Below the pieces are notes generated by a model. That model ran no database searches, was not told the DNA's origin, and saw only the letters and a program-made list of their open reading frames with translations. This document shows, one piece after another, positions 34,104 through 43,774 of a DNA stretch of 51,093 nucleotides (position 1 is its first letter; every line of letters starts with the position of its first letter). Origin of the DNA: an uncultured Actinomycetes bacterium (GTDB taxonomy: Bacteria > Actinomycetota > Acidimicrobiia > Acidimicrobiales > RAAP-2). The translations under genes and the position numbers were made by a program. Location of the stretch: contig CAIQUD010000103.1 of the NCBI GenBank assembly GCA_903874965.1, positions 1 through 51,093 of the forward strand. Direction: 5' to 3'.

Positions 34104-35395
34104 GAGGATCCTTCAGGTGTGGTGATGGTGCGATTGGACAAAAAGCTCAGTACTTCGGCACGAAGAACGACGAGTTGCTCGCCGTCGCCGCGCAAGTCAC
34201 GAATCGTAACCGTTCCGGACTCAAGTTCTCGCTCTCCAACGACCAACGCAAAGCGAGCGCCAGATCGGTCGGCAGTCTTGAACTGCGACTTCATTGAACG
34301 ATTTCCGTAGGCGCGTTCAGTGGCAATACCACCCGCGCGAAGCTCGGCAACAAGGTCTCGTGCGGCCCGTCCATCGGTGGTGTCGATGACGTAGGCAAGT
34401 GGTGACCTTGGAGGAACAGCGAAGACACCCTGTCGGTCACAAGCAAGCAGGACGCGCTCGATACCACTGCCAAAACCAATTCCTGGTGTTGACGGACCTC
34501 CGAGGACTTCTACTAAACCGTCGTAGCGTCCACCGCCAAGGAGCGTGAGTTCGCCATCACCGAGATCGAGCGTGACTTCAAAGGCCGTACGTGTGTAGTA
34601 ATCGAGCCCCCGAACGAGTCGCTGATCGAGAAAATACGCAATACCCCGGGCGTCGAGTCCCTCTTTGACTCGTTCGAAATGCGTGCCGCAGTCAACACAA
34701 AGGGCATCCAGCATCGATGGCGCACCGACACTGACCGCGCGACAGGACTCCGTTTTGCAGTCAAGAATGCGAAGTGGATTGCGGTCAATCTTCGCAGCGT
34801 GCTCGTCGCAGAGCTCGGGCGCATGGTCGTGGAAATACGCCCTCAATTCTTCAAGATACTGAGGGCGACAGGCACTGTCGCCCAAGGTATTGAGCCGAAG
34901 CGTGAAACCTTGAAGCCCAAGTCCCGTGAGGTAATCAATCCCAAGTCCGAGCACCTCGACATCAACGTCAGGATCCGAGATCCCGAGCACCTCAATGCCC
35001 ACCTGGTGATGTTGGCGATACCGGCCAGCTTGTGGCCGTTCATAGCGAAAGATTGGTGCGGCGTACCATGCGCGAAATGGTGGTGTTGGGCGTGCCTGGA
35101 GAAAGGCCCGAACAACAGAAGCCGTCCCTTCGGGACGAAGCGCCATTGCCCTCCCGCCCCGGTCTTCAAACTCGTACATCTCTTTGCCGACAACCTCGGT
35201 CTCGGTGCCAACACCGCGCTTGAAGAGACGTACGTCCTCAAACAGCGGTGTCTGGATGAGGCCATAGCCATAGAGGTGGGCGTGGTTCGCAAACAGACCG
35301 AGGAGCGCAACCCAGCGATCGGATGCTCCCGGCAGGAGATCGTGGGTTCCAACTGGGGCGCGCAGCAGTTCAAGGGATGCAGCGTCGTCGCTCAT
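34100..35395 (-). CDS. hisS: Histidyl-tRNA synthetase
   Basis: Charges tRNA-His. It has 431 residues. Class II motifs: LRPEGTASVVRAF, motif 2 region PIFRYERPQAGRYRQHHQ, and the HisRS-specific LVRGLDYYTRTAFEV and GGGRYDGLVEVLGG. The anticodon-binding domain is C-terminal. ATG 35395 overlaps the relA stop. With aspS it forms a pair conserved next to relA across many bacteria. It is a full-length synthetase, not a HisZ paralogue: the histidine-specific motif is intact. Confidence 0.97.
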   Translation of the reverse strand: MSDDAASLELLRAPVGTHDLLPGASDRWVALLGLFANHAHLYGYGLIQTPLFEDVRLFKRGVGTETEVVGKEMYEFEDRGGRAMALRPEGTASVVRAFLQARPTPPFRAWYAAPIFRYERPQAGRYRQHHQVGIEVLGISDPDVDVEVLGLGIDYLTGLGLQGFTLRLNTLGDSACRPQYLEELRAYFHDHAPELCDEHAAKIDRNPLRILDCKTESCRAVSVGAPSMLDALCVDCGTHFERVKEGLDARGIAYFLDQRLVRGLDYYTRTAFEVTLDLGDGELTLLGGGRYDGLVEVLGGPSTPGIGFGSGIERVLLACDRQGVFAVPPRSPLAYVIDTTDGRAARDLVAELRAGGIATERAYGNRSMKSQFKTADRSGARFALVVGERELESGTVTIRDLRGDGEQLVVLRAEVLSFLSNRTITTPEGSS

Positions 35396-37602
35396 GCCTG
35401 GACCTTTCCTGGAAGAAGTCGGAAGGCATCAAACACTCCATCAAGCGCTCGGATTGAGCTCATGACCGAGACGAGATGATTTGGATCGACCAATTCAATG
35501 TCAAACGCCATTCGACAGGTTCGGTCTGAGGAGGTGTGTGTTCGAGCGGAAATGATGTTCAAGTGATGCTCAGCGACCACCCGTGAGACGTCGGCGAGAA
35601 GTCGGTTTCGGTCAAAAGCACGAACTTCAATCGTGGCAAGGAAAATACCTTGCGAGCCTCCATCCCATTCGACTTCAATGAGGCGCTCTCTCGACCCAGC
35701 TGACAGTGCCGTTGCGTTCGCACAGTCAGTGCGGTGCACCGATACCCCTCGACCCTGCGTGACGAAGCCCATGATCTGGTCGCCTGGAACGGGAGTACAG
35801 CATCGAGCGAGCTGCACCATCACGTCGTCAAGACCCTCGACGTACACACCAGTTCCTCGGCGAGGACTTGAGGTAGTCCTCGGTCCGCGATTGACGGTGG
35901 TTGGGAGTTGTTCGAGCTCTCCGCCATTGAGTTCGCGTTGGAGCTTTTGAATGATGGTTTGAATCGAGGCTTGGTGTTCGCCAATTGCGGCGAACAATGA
36001 ATCGAGATCCGAAAGATTCATGGACTTGGCCACCTCGAGGAGGGCCGCAGAGCCGAGAATTCGCTGCAGCGGCATACCCTCTCGCCGGAGGGCCTTGGTC
36101 AAATCTTCCCGACCGGTTTCAATGGCATCTTCTCGCCGCTCTTTCGAGAACCACTGGCGAATCTTGTTCCGAGCCCTCGACGAAGTAACGACATTGAGCC
36201 AGTCTCGGCTCGGGCCGGCATTGGGGTCTTTCGAGGTCAACACCTCGACCGTGTCAGCTGACGTGAGGACGGTCGTCAACGGAACAAGCCTTCCGTTCAC
36301 CTTGGCACCAATGCAGTGGTGACCAACATCAGTGTGAATCGTGTACGCGAAATCGATTGGCGTTGAGTTTGCCGGGAGTGCGATCACGCGTCCCTTCGGC
36401 GTGAAGACGTACACCTCGTCTTGTTCGAGGTCCAACTTGAGGGCCGCAAGAAAGGCAACCGGGTCGTCGTCTTCTTGATCGACGTCGGCAATTCGTTGCA
36501 TCCAGGCCAGTTCTTGAGCCGACGAACCCTCTTTGTAGCGCCAGTGCGCGGCAATGCCGTACTCGGCACGTCGGTGCATCTCCGTCGTGCGCACCTGCAC
36601 CTCAATGGGCTTGCCCTCAGGCCCAATGACCGTGGTGTGGAGTGACTGATAGAGGTTGAATTTCGGTGAGTTGATGTAGTCCTTGAATCGACCTTGCACC
36701 GGTGGCCACAGCGCATGGATCATGCCGAGCGTTGCCCAGCAGTCCTTTTCGGTATCAACGATCACGCGAATACCGACGAGGTCGTAGATCGAGTCGAACT
36801 CGTGGCCGCGAACGACCATTTTCTCGTAGATGCTCCAGAGGTGTTTCGGTCGACCCGTGACTTCTGCGTCAATGTCAACGGCGGCGAACTGTTCACGAAG
36901 CGTTGCGAGGACGGTCGTGATCTGTTGATCGCGAAGCGGCGCACGAGACCGAACCATTTGGGCAATTTCTGCATATCGCTTCGGGTGCAGCGTCCGAAAG
37001 GAAAGGTCCTCGAGCTCCCACTTGATCTGTTGAATTCCGAGACGGTGGGCCAATGGAGCGTAGATATCCATGGTCTCTTGCGCTGTGCGGCGTTGCTTCC
37101 ACTCCTCAAGGCTTCCAAGCGTGCGCATGTTGTGCAGGCGATCAGCCAACTTGATCAGGAGCACTCTCCAGTCAGAGGCCATCGCAATCAACATTTTGCG
37201 AATCGTCGCTGCTTGTTGAGCTTCCTTGGAATCGAAGTGAAGACGGTCGAGTTTCGTCACTCCGTCAACCACATTGGCCACCTCGGAGCCAAATTGCGAA
37301 GTGATCTCCTCAAGGGTGAGTCGAGTATCTTCCACCGCATCATGAAGAAGAGCAGCGGCAATCGTCGTTGCATCAAGCCCCAATGAGGCCGCAATCTCCG
37401 ATACCGCAATTGGATGGGTGATGTAGGGCTCCCCTGACCTGCGGAGTTGGCCGTCATGGCTCTCGGCGGCAACCTTGCCTGCCAAGGCAATCATGGAGGG
37501 ATCTTCGCCCGGGCGGCGGGCAGAGAACTCTGCGAGCACAGGAGCGAGGAGATCCTCGATCGTTGGCTCAGGAGAAGGAGATCCTCCGTTGATAGTTCCC
37601 AT
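35392..37602 (-). CDS. relA: Bifunctional (p)ppGpp synthetase/hydrolase (Rel)
   Basis: Controls the stringent response by making and degrading (p)ppGpp. It has 736 residues from ATG 37602. The hydrolase HD site is intact (YITHPIAVS, LLHDAVEDT, KLADRLHNMRTL), as is the synthetase (GRPKHLWSIYEKM, YDLVGIRVIV, EVQVRTTEMHRRAEYG). TGS, zinc-finger region (LARCCTPVPGDQIMG) and ACT domains follow. It is thus the single bifunctional Rel typical of actinobacteria. A GTG one codon earlier is possible, but the TAGCCT box is 6 nt from the ATG. The apt gene that often lies between secF and relA is absent. Confidence 0.97.
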   Translation of the reverse strand: MGTINGGSPSPEPTIEDLLAPVLAEFSARRPGEDPSMIALAGKVAAESHDGQLRRSGEPYITHPIAVSEIAASLGLDATTIAAALLHDAVEDTRLTLEEITSQFGSEVANVVDGVTKLDRLHFDSKEAQQAATIRKMLIAMASDWRVLLIKLADRLHNMRTLGSLEEWKQRRTAQETMDIYAPLAHRLGIQQIKWELEDLSFRTLHPKRYAEIAQMVRSRAPLRDQQITTVLATLREQFAAVDIDAEVTGRPKHLWSIYEKMVVRGHEFDSIYDLVGIRVIVDTEKDCWATLGMIHALWPPVQGRFKDYINSPKFNLYQSLHTTVIGPEGKPIEVQVRTTEMHRRAEYGIAAHWRYKEGSSAQELAWMQRIADVDQEDDDPVAFLAALKLDLEQDEVYVFTPKGRVIALPANSTPIDFAYTIHTDVGHHCIGAKVNGRLVPLTTVLTSADTVEVLTSKDPNAGPSRDWLNVVTSSRARNKIRQWFSKERREDAIETGREDLTKALRREGMPLQRILGSAALLEVAKSMNLSDLDSLFAAIGEHQASIQTIIQKLQRELNGGELEQLPTTVNRGPRTTSSPRRGTGVYVEGLDDVMVQLARCCTPVPGDQIMGFVTQGRGVSVHRTDCANATALSAGSRERLIEVEWDGGSQGIFLATIEVRAFDRNRLLADVSRVVAEHHLNIISARTHTSSDRTCRMAFDIELVDPNHLVSVMSSIRALDGVFDAFRLLPGKVQA

Positions 37603-37608
37603 CACCTC

Positions 37609-37614
37609 AGGCTA
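37609..37614 (-). promoter_or_regulatory. Putative -10 box for leaderless relA transcript
   Basis: TAGCCT on the minus strand, 6 nt before ATG 37602, preceded by CGG (CGGTAGCCT), in the 46-base secF-relA gap. Confidence 0.5.
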
Positions 37615-37651
37615 CCGCCGACCGTCAGCCGTTCAGCGCTTGCCCAAAGCG

Positions 37652-38827
37652 TCAACGGCGTTTCTTGCCCCGTTGCGTCCGGCCACGCGGCGCTGCTGAG
37701 GCAGTGCCTGGCTCAAAGGTTGGTCCAGTCGGTCGGATGGTTCCTTCAACTGCCTCGCCCCGGTCAGCAACGGCAGTTGCTGAACGCTGCCGAGCGGTCT
37801 CGAGCGGACTCAAGGTTCCAGTCCGGTCTCGGCGATTCTCAAGCCGCTCACGTAGGGCCTTGTACTTCGGTTCGCGTTCTTTGAGGATCGCAAGAACTGG
37901 CGACGCAATGAAGATCGACGAGTACGTACCGGCGACGAGCCCAACAAACAACGCGACACCGTAGTTGAGCAGGGTGGTCGCTCCGAGGAGCAGCGCTCCA
38001 ACGAACAACACCGAGAGCACCGGCAAAATGGCAACCAGCGACGTATTGAGCGAACGCGCCAAGGTCTGGTTCATTGAGAGATCGACAATCTCGGAATACG
38101 TGAGATTGCTCGTGGAGCCCATTTGCCGCACATTGTCGGTCACTCGGTCGAACACCACGACGGTGTCATAGAGCGAGTAACCAAGAATCGTGAGCACGGC
38201 AACAACGGTGTCAGGCGTGATCTGGAAATTGAAGATCGAGTAGACCCCAACAGTGATGAGCAAGTCGTGGAGCATTGCCAAGAACGCCGCCAAGGCCATC
38301 TTTGGTTCGAAGCGGAACGAAATATAGATGCCAACCGCGATGAAGAACACGAGGAGCGCCCAAAGTGCGCGCTTCGTGACGTCACCACCCCAGGTCGGTC
38401 CAACTTGAGAGACCGAAACTTGGTTGAACTCCGTATGCGCGGCAGCGGCCATTGCGGTAATGACGCTGGTGTTGAGTGCCTTGTCCGAAGGGGTCGCAAG
38501 TGAATTGATGCTTGCTTGCACCTCGAGGGTCCGTCCCTTGCCCGAACCGAGCTCAACCACCGAGACATCCTGCAGTCCTGTTGCGGTGACTGCCTTGTTC
38601 ATTTCTTCAACGGTCGCGCCATTGGCAAGTACCGACCACGAGGTACCGCCCTTGAACTCGATGCCGAAGTTGAAGCCTCGGACACCCAGGGACACGAGTC
38701 CGACGGCAATGATCACAAGTGACACGGCAAACCAGGTCCGCCGACGTTCAACGAAGGCGAAATTCGTCTCTCCACGATAGAGACGAGCAAAGACTCCGTG
38801 CTTCTTCACTGAGGGCGTGGTGGTCAT
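37652..38827 (-). CDS. secF: Protein translocase subunit SecF
   Basis: Partner of SecD in the Sec accessory complex that drives late steps of export with the proton gradient. It has 391 residues: membrane helix 1 at about 32-52, the periplasmic-side P1-like domain starting GIEFKGGTSW, then a five-helix RND-like bundle with ILGYSLYDTVVVFDRV. An extended charged C-terminal tail (about 310-391, ending RGRTQRGKKRR) is longer than in E. coli and is common in actinobacteria. ATG 38827 overlaps secD (ATGA). Confidence 0.96.
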   Translation of the reverse strand: MTTTPSVKKHGVFARLYRGETNFAFVERRRTWFAVSLVIIAVGLVSLGVRGFNFGIEFKGGTSWSVLANGATVEEMNKAVTATGLQDVSVVELGSGKGRTLEVQASINSLATPSDKALNTSVITAMAAAAHTEFNQVSVSQVGPTWGGDVTKRALWALLVFFIAVGIYISFRFEPKMALAAFLAMLHDLLITVGVYSIFNFQITPDTVVAVLTILGYSLYDTVVVFDRVTDNVRQMGSTSNLTYSEIVDLSMNQTLARSLNTSLVAILPVLSVLFVGALLLGATTLLNYGVALFVGLVAGTYSSIFIASPVLAILKEREPKYKALRERLENRRDRTGTLSPLETARQRSATAVADRGEAVEGTIRPTGPTFEPGTASAAPRGRTQRGKKRR

Positions 38828-40314
38828 TGCGCTACCTCCGCCTCTACGGCGAGCCCCTTGGCCACACCAAATCGTGCACTATTCGTTGCCCGCTCGTTGC
38901 GACCAAGCAAGAAGACCAGTGGTCGAGTGAAGTAGTACGTCACCACGATGTCGAGAATGGTCGAAAGTCCAAGGAAGAAGGCGAAACCACGGACATCGCC
39001 AAGTGCGAGTTCATAGAGGATCACGGCTGCAAGCAGCGAGACGAGGTCAGCGGCCAATACCGTCCGCCAAGCGCTCTTGAAACCACGGTCGACAGAGGTC
39101 CGGACCGTTCGACCACTTCGAGTTTCGTCTTTTAATCGCTCGAAATAGACAATGTAGGAGTCAACGGTGATACCAATTGACACAATTAGACCCGTCACGC
39201 CAGCGAGGGTGAAACTCGGCGCGAGCGAAGTATGACCGAGGGCAGAAATGATGGCCCAGAGCAACAGTGCCGTCAGTCCAAGACCTGTGACGATGACAAG
39301 GCCTAGTGCTCGGTAGTAGAACACGACAAACAGCAGCACCACGAGAAGTCCTGCAATTCCAGCACCGAGGCCGGCAATCAGTGACGAGTGGCCAAGAGTC
39401 GGCGAAACGGTTTGCGCTTGGAGTTCAATGAGTGAAACGGGGAGCGAACCATAGGTGAGGACGGTGGCAAGTTGCTTTGCCGATGCGGCAGTGAACGAAC
39501 CTGAGATTTGAACAGGACCTCCCGTTGGGAACGTGCTGTTAATAACCGGCGCAGACTGGACCACGCCATCCAGTTCGATGGCGACGGGAAGGTGGTAATA
39601 CTTGCCTGCAACTGCCGTCCACGCCTTGTCACCCACCGCCGTCAAATTACAACTGACGACCCACTGACCAGTTTGATCGAGCTCTGCGACTGCGCTCTTC
39701 ACCACACGTCCGGTCAATAGTGCTGGTCCGAGGACGTAGCGGGTTCCAACAGACGCCCCTGGAAAGATCACCGTCGCAGTTCGAACGTCGTTTTCGGCCT
39801 TTGTTGAAGCGAAGTGGTCATATTGCGGGTCGACAGTTGCAGAATTCGGCGAGTAGTTCGTGGTCGAAATCTGATACTGCGGGCGACACGACGGCACGGG
39901 GACCGACACCGGATAGACCTGTGTCGTCGAAGCTAGGTTGGCGTAACACTGAACCGGGCGAATGTAGAGCTGCGCGGTCGAACCGAGCGTCGCCAAGATT
40001 TCTTGGGCATTCTTTGCGCCAGGAACCGTGACGGCAATATTGGTTCCCTGTTGTTGCACGCTTGCCCCGGAAACACCAGAGGCATTCACACGATTGGTCA
40101 GAATGGCGATTTCCTGAGCCATTTCCGCTCCCGTGATTGGTCGCGCCGGCTGGTAAATCACCGAGAGACCGCCAGCGAGGTCAAGGCCAAGCTTTGGGGA
40201 CCAGTTGGCTGCATACGCTGCGCCGAAACTGCCAATGGAAACAATGATGACGGTCAGAAGGCTCAGCCAGAGACCTTTGGTGACTTTCGCGTCAGCTTTA
40301 CGTTCCTTCTTCAC
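38824..40314 (-). CDS. secD: Protein translocase subunit SecD
   Basis: Large subunit of SecDF. It has 496 residues: helix 1 (about 14-34), then GLDLAGGLSVIYQ and the extracytoplasmic P1 domain with NRVNASGVSGASVQQQG. The head domain contains VAIELDGVVQSAPVIN and GGPVQISGSFT, and a five-helix bundle includes VTGLIVSIGITVDSYIVYFE. The GTG start at 40314 overlaps the yajC stop; the end overlaps secF. Confidence 0.96.
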   Translation of the reverse strand: MKKERKADAKVTKGLWLSLLTVIIVSIGSFGAAYAANWSPKLGLDLAGGLSVIYQPARPITGAEMAQEIAILTNRVNASGVSGASVQQQGTNIAVTVPGAKNAQEILATLGSTAQLYIRPVQCYANLASTTQVYPVSVPVPSCRPQYQISTTNYSPNSATVDPQYDHFASTKAENDVRTATVIFPGASVGTRYVLGPALLTGRVVKSAVAELDQTGQWVVSCNLTAVGDKAWTAVAGKYYHLPVAIELDGVVQSAPVINSTFPTGGPVQISGSFTAASAKQLATVLTYGSLPVSLIELQAQTVSPTLGHSSLIAGLGAGIAGLLVVLLFVVFYYRALGLVIVTGLGLTALLLWAIISALGHTSLAPSFTLAGVTGLIVSIGITVDSYIVYFERLKDETRSGRTVRTSVDRGFKSAWRTVLAADLVSLLAAVILYELALGDVRGFAFFLGLSTILDIVVTYYFTRPLVFLLGRNERATNSARFGVAKGLAVEAEVAQ

Positions 40315-40706
40315 TGCCCTTCTGCTCCATCAACCTTCTCATCACCTTCAGGTGACTCTGTTGCGGGCTCCGCCACCACTGGTTGTGGCGCTCGGCTCTT
40401 GATGGCTTGCTTCAAGAACACCATTTCGGTAGACGTCGCACTGACGCCGGTTCGAATCGTGACGCGATCTGTCTCGATGTCGACCACCACACCAATCAAA
40501 CCGCCGATCGTGACGACTTCGTCACCGACCTCGTAGGACTTCTGCTCAGACATCTGCTTCTTCATTGCTTGACGACGAGGACGAAGGAAGAAGTACCAGA
40601 CACCACCAAAAAGGGCCAACATGATCAAGGTTGGCAAGTAGTTCGGCTTCGCCTTGGTAGTGGTGGCCGCGGTCAGCATCGCGACATGTTGGACAAAGTG
40701 GGTCAT
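40311..40706 (-). CDS. yajC: Preprotein translocase subunit YajC
   Basis: Small membrane component of the SecDF-YajC complex. It has 131 residues: one helix at about 22-40 followed by FLRPRRQAMKK, then the conserved GDEVVTIGGLIGVVVDIETD. The acidic low-complexity tail (about 110-131) is of unknown role. ATG 40706 has a GAGAGG ribosome site 5 nt upstream and a TAGGGT box further up, so it probably heads a yajC-secD-secF unit with an ordinary leader. Confidence 0.93.
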   Translation of the reverse strand: MTHFVQHVAMLTAATTTKAKPNYLPTLIMLALFGGVWYFFLRPRRQAMKKQMSEQKSYEVGDEVVTIGGLIGVVVDIETDRVTIRTGVSATSTEMVFLKQAIKSRAPQPVVAEPATESPEGDEKVDGAEGQ

Positions 40707-40711
40707 TTACG

Positions 40712-40717
40712 CCTCTC
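40712..40717 (-). promoter_or_regulatory. Ribosome binding site of yajC
   Basis: GAGAGG on the minus strand, 5 nt before ATG 40706; supports this start over an internal ATG nine codons in. Confidence 0.55.
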
Positions 40718-40748
40718 GACGGGGCCATCGGGCCGCTCGTGCGTGTTT

Positions 40749-40754
40749 ACCCTA
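40749..40754 (-). promoter_or_regulatory. Putative -10 box upstream of yajC-secDF
   Basis: TAGGGT on the minus strand, 42 bases before ATG 40706, in the 84-base gap after ruvB; predicts a leader of about 36 nt. Confidence 0.35.
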
Positions 40755-40790
40755 GCCGAGCCTCTTCATCAAAGACGGCCGAAATGACCC

Positions 40791-41849
40791 TCAGAACAGC
40801 GCATCAAGCGGTGGCGTGAGTCCGAGATGGAGATAGGCCGCCCTTGAGGCCACCCGTCCACGAGGTGTCCGCTGAAGAAGTCCACGTTGAAGGAGGAAGG
40901 GTTCATAGGCCTCTTCAATCGTGTCGGTTTCTTCTCCAACCACTTGCGAAAGCGTGGTGAGCCCAACCGGTGCGCCATTAAATCGAACGCAGAGTGTTTG
41001 GAGAATTGATCGGTCAACCTTGTCGAGTCCAAGGTCGTCAACACCAAAGAGCGTGAGTCCTTCACTCGCCGTTGCCGTCGTCACTGTGCCGAGACCTCGC
41101 ACCTCAACAAAGTCGCGGACTCTTCGCAGCAGCCGATTGGCAATTCGCGGCGTCCCACGAGAGCGTCGAGCAATTTCCAAGGCTCCGCCAGGTTCAACCT
41201 CAACACCGAGAATCGAAGCCGATCTCGTCACCACAGCCGCCAGTTCGTCATCTCCGTAGAGATCGAGGCGACCAACGAAGCCAAACCTATCCCGAAGTGG
41301 CGCAGCAACGAGTCCAATTCGAGTAGTTGCGCCAACCAGCGTGAACGAAGGGAGATCAAGGCGAATCGAACGCGCTTGAGGACCTTTCCCAACCATCAGA
41401 TCGAGTTTTCCATCCTCCATTGCGGGATACAGCACCTCTTCAATGGAGCGGGAGAGGCGGTGAATCTCGTCAATGAACAGAACATCACCGTCTTGAAGGT
41501 CGGTCAGCAGTGCTGCCAGGTCACCGACCCGTTGAAGAATTGGCCCGGAGGTGATGCGAAGTCCCACCCCCAACTCGGCAGCCACAATGCCTGCGAGCGA
41601 GGTCTTTCCTAGTCCTGGTGGGCCAGCAAAGAGCAGGTGGTCAACGCTCTGGCTTCGGGCCTTGGCGGCATCAAGCACGATGCGCAAGTGCTCGCGGAGC
41701 TCAGCTTGACCAATGAACTCTTCAAGGTTCTTTGGACGAAGGGTCGCCTCATCTGAAAGTTCCTCCATTGAAGCAACTGGCGCGACCGTTCGAACGGTCA
41801 TCTCCGTTGCGGCCATGGCTGCCAACACATCGCGACGCCCCGTGCTCAT
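40791..41849 (-). CDS. ruvB: Holliday junction branch migration helicase RuvB
   Basis: Hexameric AAA+ motor driving branch migration. It has 352 residues. Walker A is GPPGLGKTS (76-84) and Walker [16 protein letters not shown]; the RuvB beta-hairpin region is [16 protein letters not shown], and the winged-helix C-terminus ends [19 protein letters not shown] 41849 overlaps ruvA (ATGA). The order ruvC-ruvA-ruvB followed by yajC-secD-secF matches other actinobacteria. Confidence 0.98.
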   Translation of the reverse strand: MSTGRRDVLAAMAATEMTVRTVAPVASMEELSDEATLRPKNLEEFIGQAELREHLRIVLDAAKARSQSVDHLLFAGPPGLGKTSLAGIVAAELGVGLRITSGPILQRVGDLAALLTDLQDGDVLFIDEIHRLSRSIEEVLYPAMEDGKLDLMVGKGPQARSIRLDLPSFTLVGATTRIGLVAAPLRDRFGFVGRLDLYGDDELAAVVTRSASILGVEVEPGGALEIARRSRGTPRIANRLLRRVRDFVEVRGLGTVTTATASEGLTLFGVDDLGLDKVDRSILQTLCVRFNGAPVGLTTLSQVVGEETDTIEEAYEPFLLQRGLLQRTPRGRVASRAAYLHLGLTPPLDALF

Positions 41850-42436
41850 CGAACCGCCAACTGCTTCAAGGCAATCCGTAAGGCCGCTTCAACCGACAAG
41901 GTCTCATCGAGGAGCTCAACCGCTTCTGCCGACTCAATCTTGGAGAACCCGAGTCCTTCGAGTGCAGTGGCGACTTCATCGCGAACTCCGCCGACTGGTT
42001 GGGCTTGGCGCGAGGGGGTACTCGGCGTACCCGCAATAAATCGGTCCTTCAACTCAAGGACAAGGCGCTGTGCTGTCTTCTTGCCAACACCAGGAACCGT
42101 CGTCAACCGATCGGCATCGTCAGAGGAAATTGCCGCCGCAAGGTCATCAACGGTGAGTGCTCCAAGAATCCCCAGCGCAAGTGACGGTCCGACACCATGA
42201 GCGCCAAGAAGGGTCTCAAAGGCACGCCGCTCAGCCGCTTCCAAGAACCCGTACAAGACAATGGCGTCTTCGCGTACATGGGTATGGATCTGCATCAGGA
42301 CTTCACCATGCAAGCCGGATAACAAGAGGGCGGTCGCTGCGGTCGTTTGAATCCGATAGCCCACGCCATGGACGTCCAAGAGGACATTCCCGGAGGTCTC
42401 GACCTCAGTCACACTGCCTCGAAGTGAGCCGATCAT
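41846..42436 (-). CDS. ruvA: Holliday junction branch migration protein RuvA
   Basis: Tetrameric junction-binding platform for RuvB. It has 196 residues: OB domain ([20 protein letters not shown]), two helix-hairpin-helix motifs ([32 protein letters not shown]), a short linker, and a C-terminal UBA-like domain ([20 protein letters not shown]). Overlaps ruvC and ruvB by four bases each. Confidence 0.97.
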   Translation of the reverse strand: MIGSLRGSVTEVETSGNVLLDVHGVGYRIQTTAATALLLSGLHGEVLMQIHTHVREDAIVLYGFLEAAERRAFETLLGAHGVGPSLALGILGALTVDDLAAAISSDDADRLTTVPGVGKKTAQRLVLELKDRFIAGTPSTPSRQAQPVGGVRDEVATALEGLGFSKIESAEAVELLDETLSVEAALRIALKQLAVR

Positions 42437-42942
42437 TTTCGCCCTGACGCTGCGATGGCTTGGAGAAGTGGCGACGTCCCGAGATAGGTAATGGCCAAGG
42501 CGAGCGCATCGGCAGCGTCTGGTGGAGAAAGTGGGCCAGGAAGTCCCAAGCGCTGCGAAACCATCGCCTGGACCTGAGCTTTCGTCGCCGCGCCGTAACC
42601 AGTGAGCGCGAGCTTCACCTCATTGGACGTCAATTCAACAATTGGGAGGTCTCTGCTCGCAGCAGCGACGAGTGCGAGACCTGATGCTTGAGCCACCGAC
42701 ATTGCTGTTCGGACGTTGGTTTGAAAGAACACTCGCTCGATCACGACGACCTCAGGCCGCAAATCGTCGAACAATGCATCCAACTCATGGGCGAGCTGCG
42801 CGAGCCGCTTTGGAATTGGATCGCCTGGATCGGTCTCGAGAACCCCAGCAGCAACCGCCTCAAACGATCGACCGCTCCCGGAACGACGCACCGCGCCAAA
42901 GCCGCAACGGGTGAGCCCAGGGTCAATACCGAGTACGAACAC
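42433..42942 (-). CDS. ruvC: Crossover junction endodeoxyribonuclease RuvC
   Basis: Resolves Holliday junctions. It has 169 residues with all four catalytic acidic residues: Asp7 (GIDPGLTRCG), Glu69 (VVVIERVFFQTN), and Asp142 and Asp145 (PPDAADALALAI). It starts with GTG at 42942, 7 nt after a TACTAT box, the best -10 match in the window. It is the first gene of ruvCAB and follows yebC by 49 bases. Confidence 0.97.
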   Translation of the reverse strand: MFVLGIDPGLTRCGFGAVRRSGSGRSFEAVAAGVLETDPGDPIPKRLAQLAHELDALFDDLRPEVVVIERVFFQTNVRTAMSVAQASGLALVAAASRDLPIVELTSNEVKLALTGYGAATKAQVQAMVSQRLGLPGPLSPPDAADALALAITYLGTSPLLQAIAASGRK

Positions 42943-42949
42943 GTGTTCG

Positions 42950-42955
42950 ATAGTA
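42950..42955 (-). promoter_or_regulatory. Putative -10 box for leaderless ruvCAB transcript
   Basis: TACTAT on the minus strand, 7 nt before GTG 42942. A LexA-type (SOS) box was looked for in the 49-base gap and none was convincing. Confidence 0.55.
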
Positions 42956-42991
42956 GTTCACAATCCGCCATTGCTGGTGGATTGGATCCGG

Positions 42992-43741
42992 TTAACCCTC
43001 GTAGGCCTCGAGAATTTCGTCCGGGATGTCTGCGTTTGCATGGACGGCTTGGACGTCATCGTGGTCATCAATTGCGTCGAGGAGTCGGAGCAACTTGGTC
43101 GCCTCCCCCTGTTCGGCAACCGGCACCGTCTGTGAGGGGACCAGTGAGGGTTCGGCCGAAACAACGGTGAAGCCAGCGGCTTCGAGCCCCACCTTTACGG
43201 CATGCGTGTCGGTTGCCTCGCAGGTCACCGTCCACTGCGATCCGTCATCGGCGAGATCCTCACCACCAACGTCCATCACTGCCTCCATCAGGGCGTCTTC
43301 ATCAGCAGTTCGGTCGACAACAATGACGCCCCTCCGCTCGAATTGCCAGGAAACGGCACCTGGCTCGGCCATGGACCCACCATTCTTTGAGAAGAGGTGG
43401 CGAACTTCGGCAGACGTGCGATTGCGGTTGTCCGTCAGCGTCTCAACAATGACCGCAACACCGCCTGGTGCGTAGCCCTCATAGGTGATTGCCTCATACC
43501 TGACGCCTTCAAGCTCACCTGTTCCGCGCTTGATGGCTCGTTCGATGGTATCGAGAGGCACTGAAGAATCGCGCGCCTTGGCGAACATGGTGCGCAGGGT
43601 GGCATTGGAGTTGACGTCTCCTCCACCCTCACGAGCAGCCACCTCAACTTGGCGAATCAGCTTGGCAAAGGACTTTGCACGTGCAGCATCCTTGGCACCC
43701 TTCTTGTGTTTGGTGGTGGCCCACTTTGAGTGACCTGACAT
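42992..43741 (-). CDS. yebC: YebC/PmpR/TACO1 family regulatory protein
   Basis: YebC-family protein, described variously as a DNA-binding regulator and, more recently, a translation factor for proline stretches and other stalls. It has 249 residues with the canonical N-terminus MSGHSKWATTKHKKGAKDA, then RAIKRGTGE, YEGYAPGGVAVIVE and NGGSMAEPGAVSWQF. It lies directly upstream of ruvCAB in transcription, a widely conserved linkage. ATG 43741 has a GAGAGG site 5 nt upstream. Confidence 0.97.
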   Translation of the reverse strand: MSGHSKWATTKHKKGAKDAARAKSFAKLIRQVEVAAREGGGDVNSNATLRTMFAKARDSSVPLDTIERAIKRGTGELEGVRYEAITYEGYAPGGVAVIVETLTDNRNRTSAEVRHLFSKNGGSMAEPGAVSWQFERRGVIVVDRTADEDALMEAVMDVGGEDLADDGSQWTVTCEATDTHAVKVGLEAAGFTVVSAEPSLVPSQTVPVAEQGEATKLLRLLDAIDDHDDVQAVHANADIPDEILEAYEG

Positions 43742-43746
43742 GGAGT

Positions 43747-43752
43747 CCTCTC
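43747..43752 (-). promoter_or_regulatory. Ribosome binding site of yebC
   Basis: GAGAGG on the minus strand, 5 nt before ATG 43741. Confidence 0.55.
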
Positions 43753-43768
43753 GAGATCGACGACGCGA

Positions 43769-43774
43769 ATCCTA
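43769..43774 (-). promoter_or_regulatory. Putative -10 box upstream of yebC
   Basis: TAGGAT on the minus strand, overlapping the stop codon of pdxT. It would give a leader of roughly 20 nt containing the GAGAGG site. Confidence 0.35.

Noticed and set aside
37603-37605. GTG start of relA one codon before the ATG.
   Set aside because: It would shorten the distance to the TAGCCT box to 3 nt; ATG at 37602 fits the 6-nt spacing seen elsewhere.
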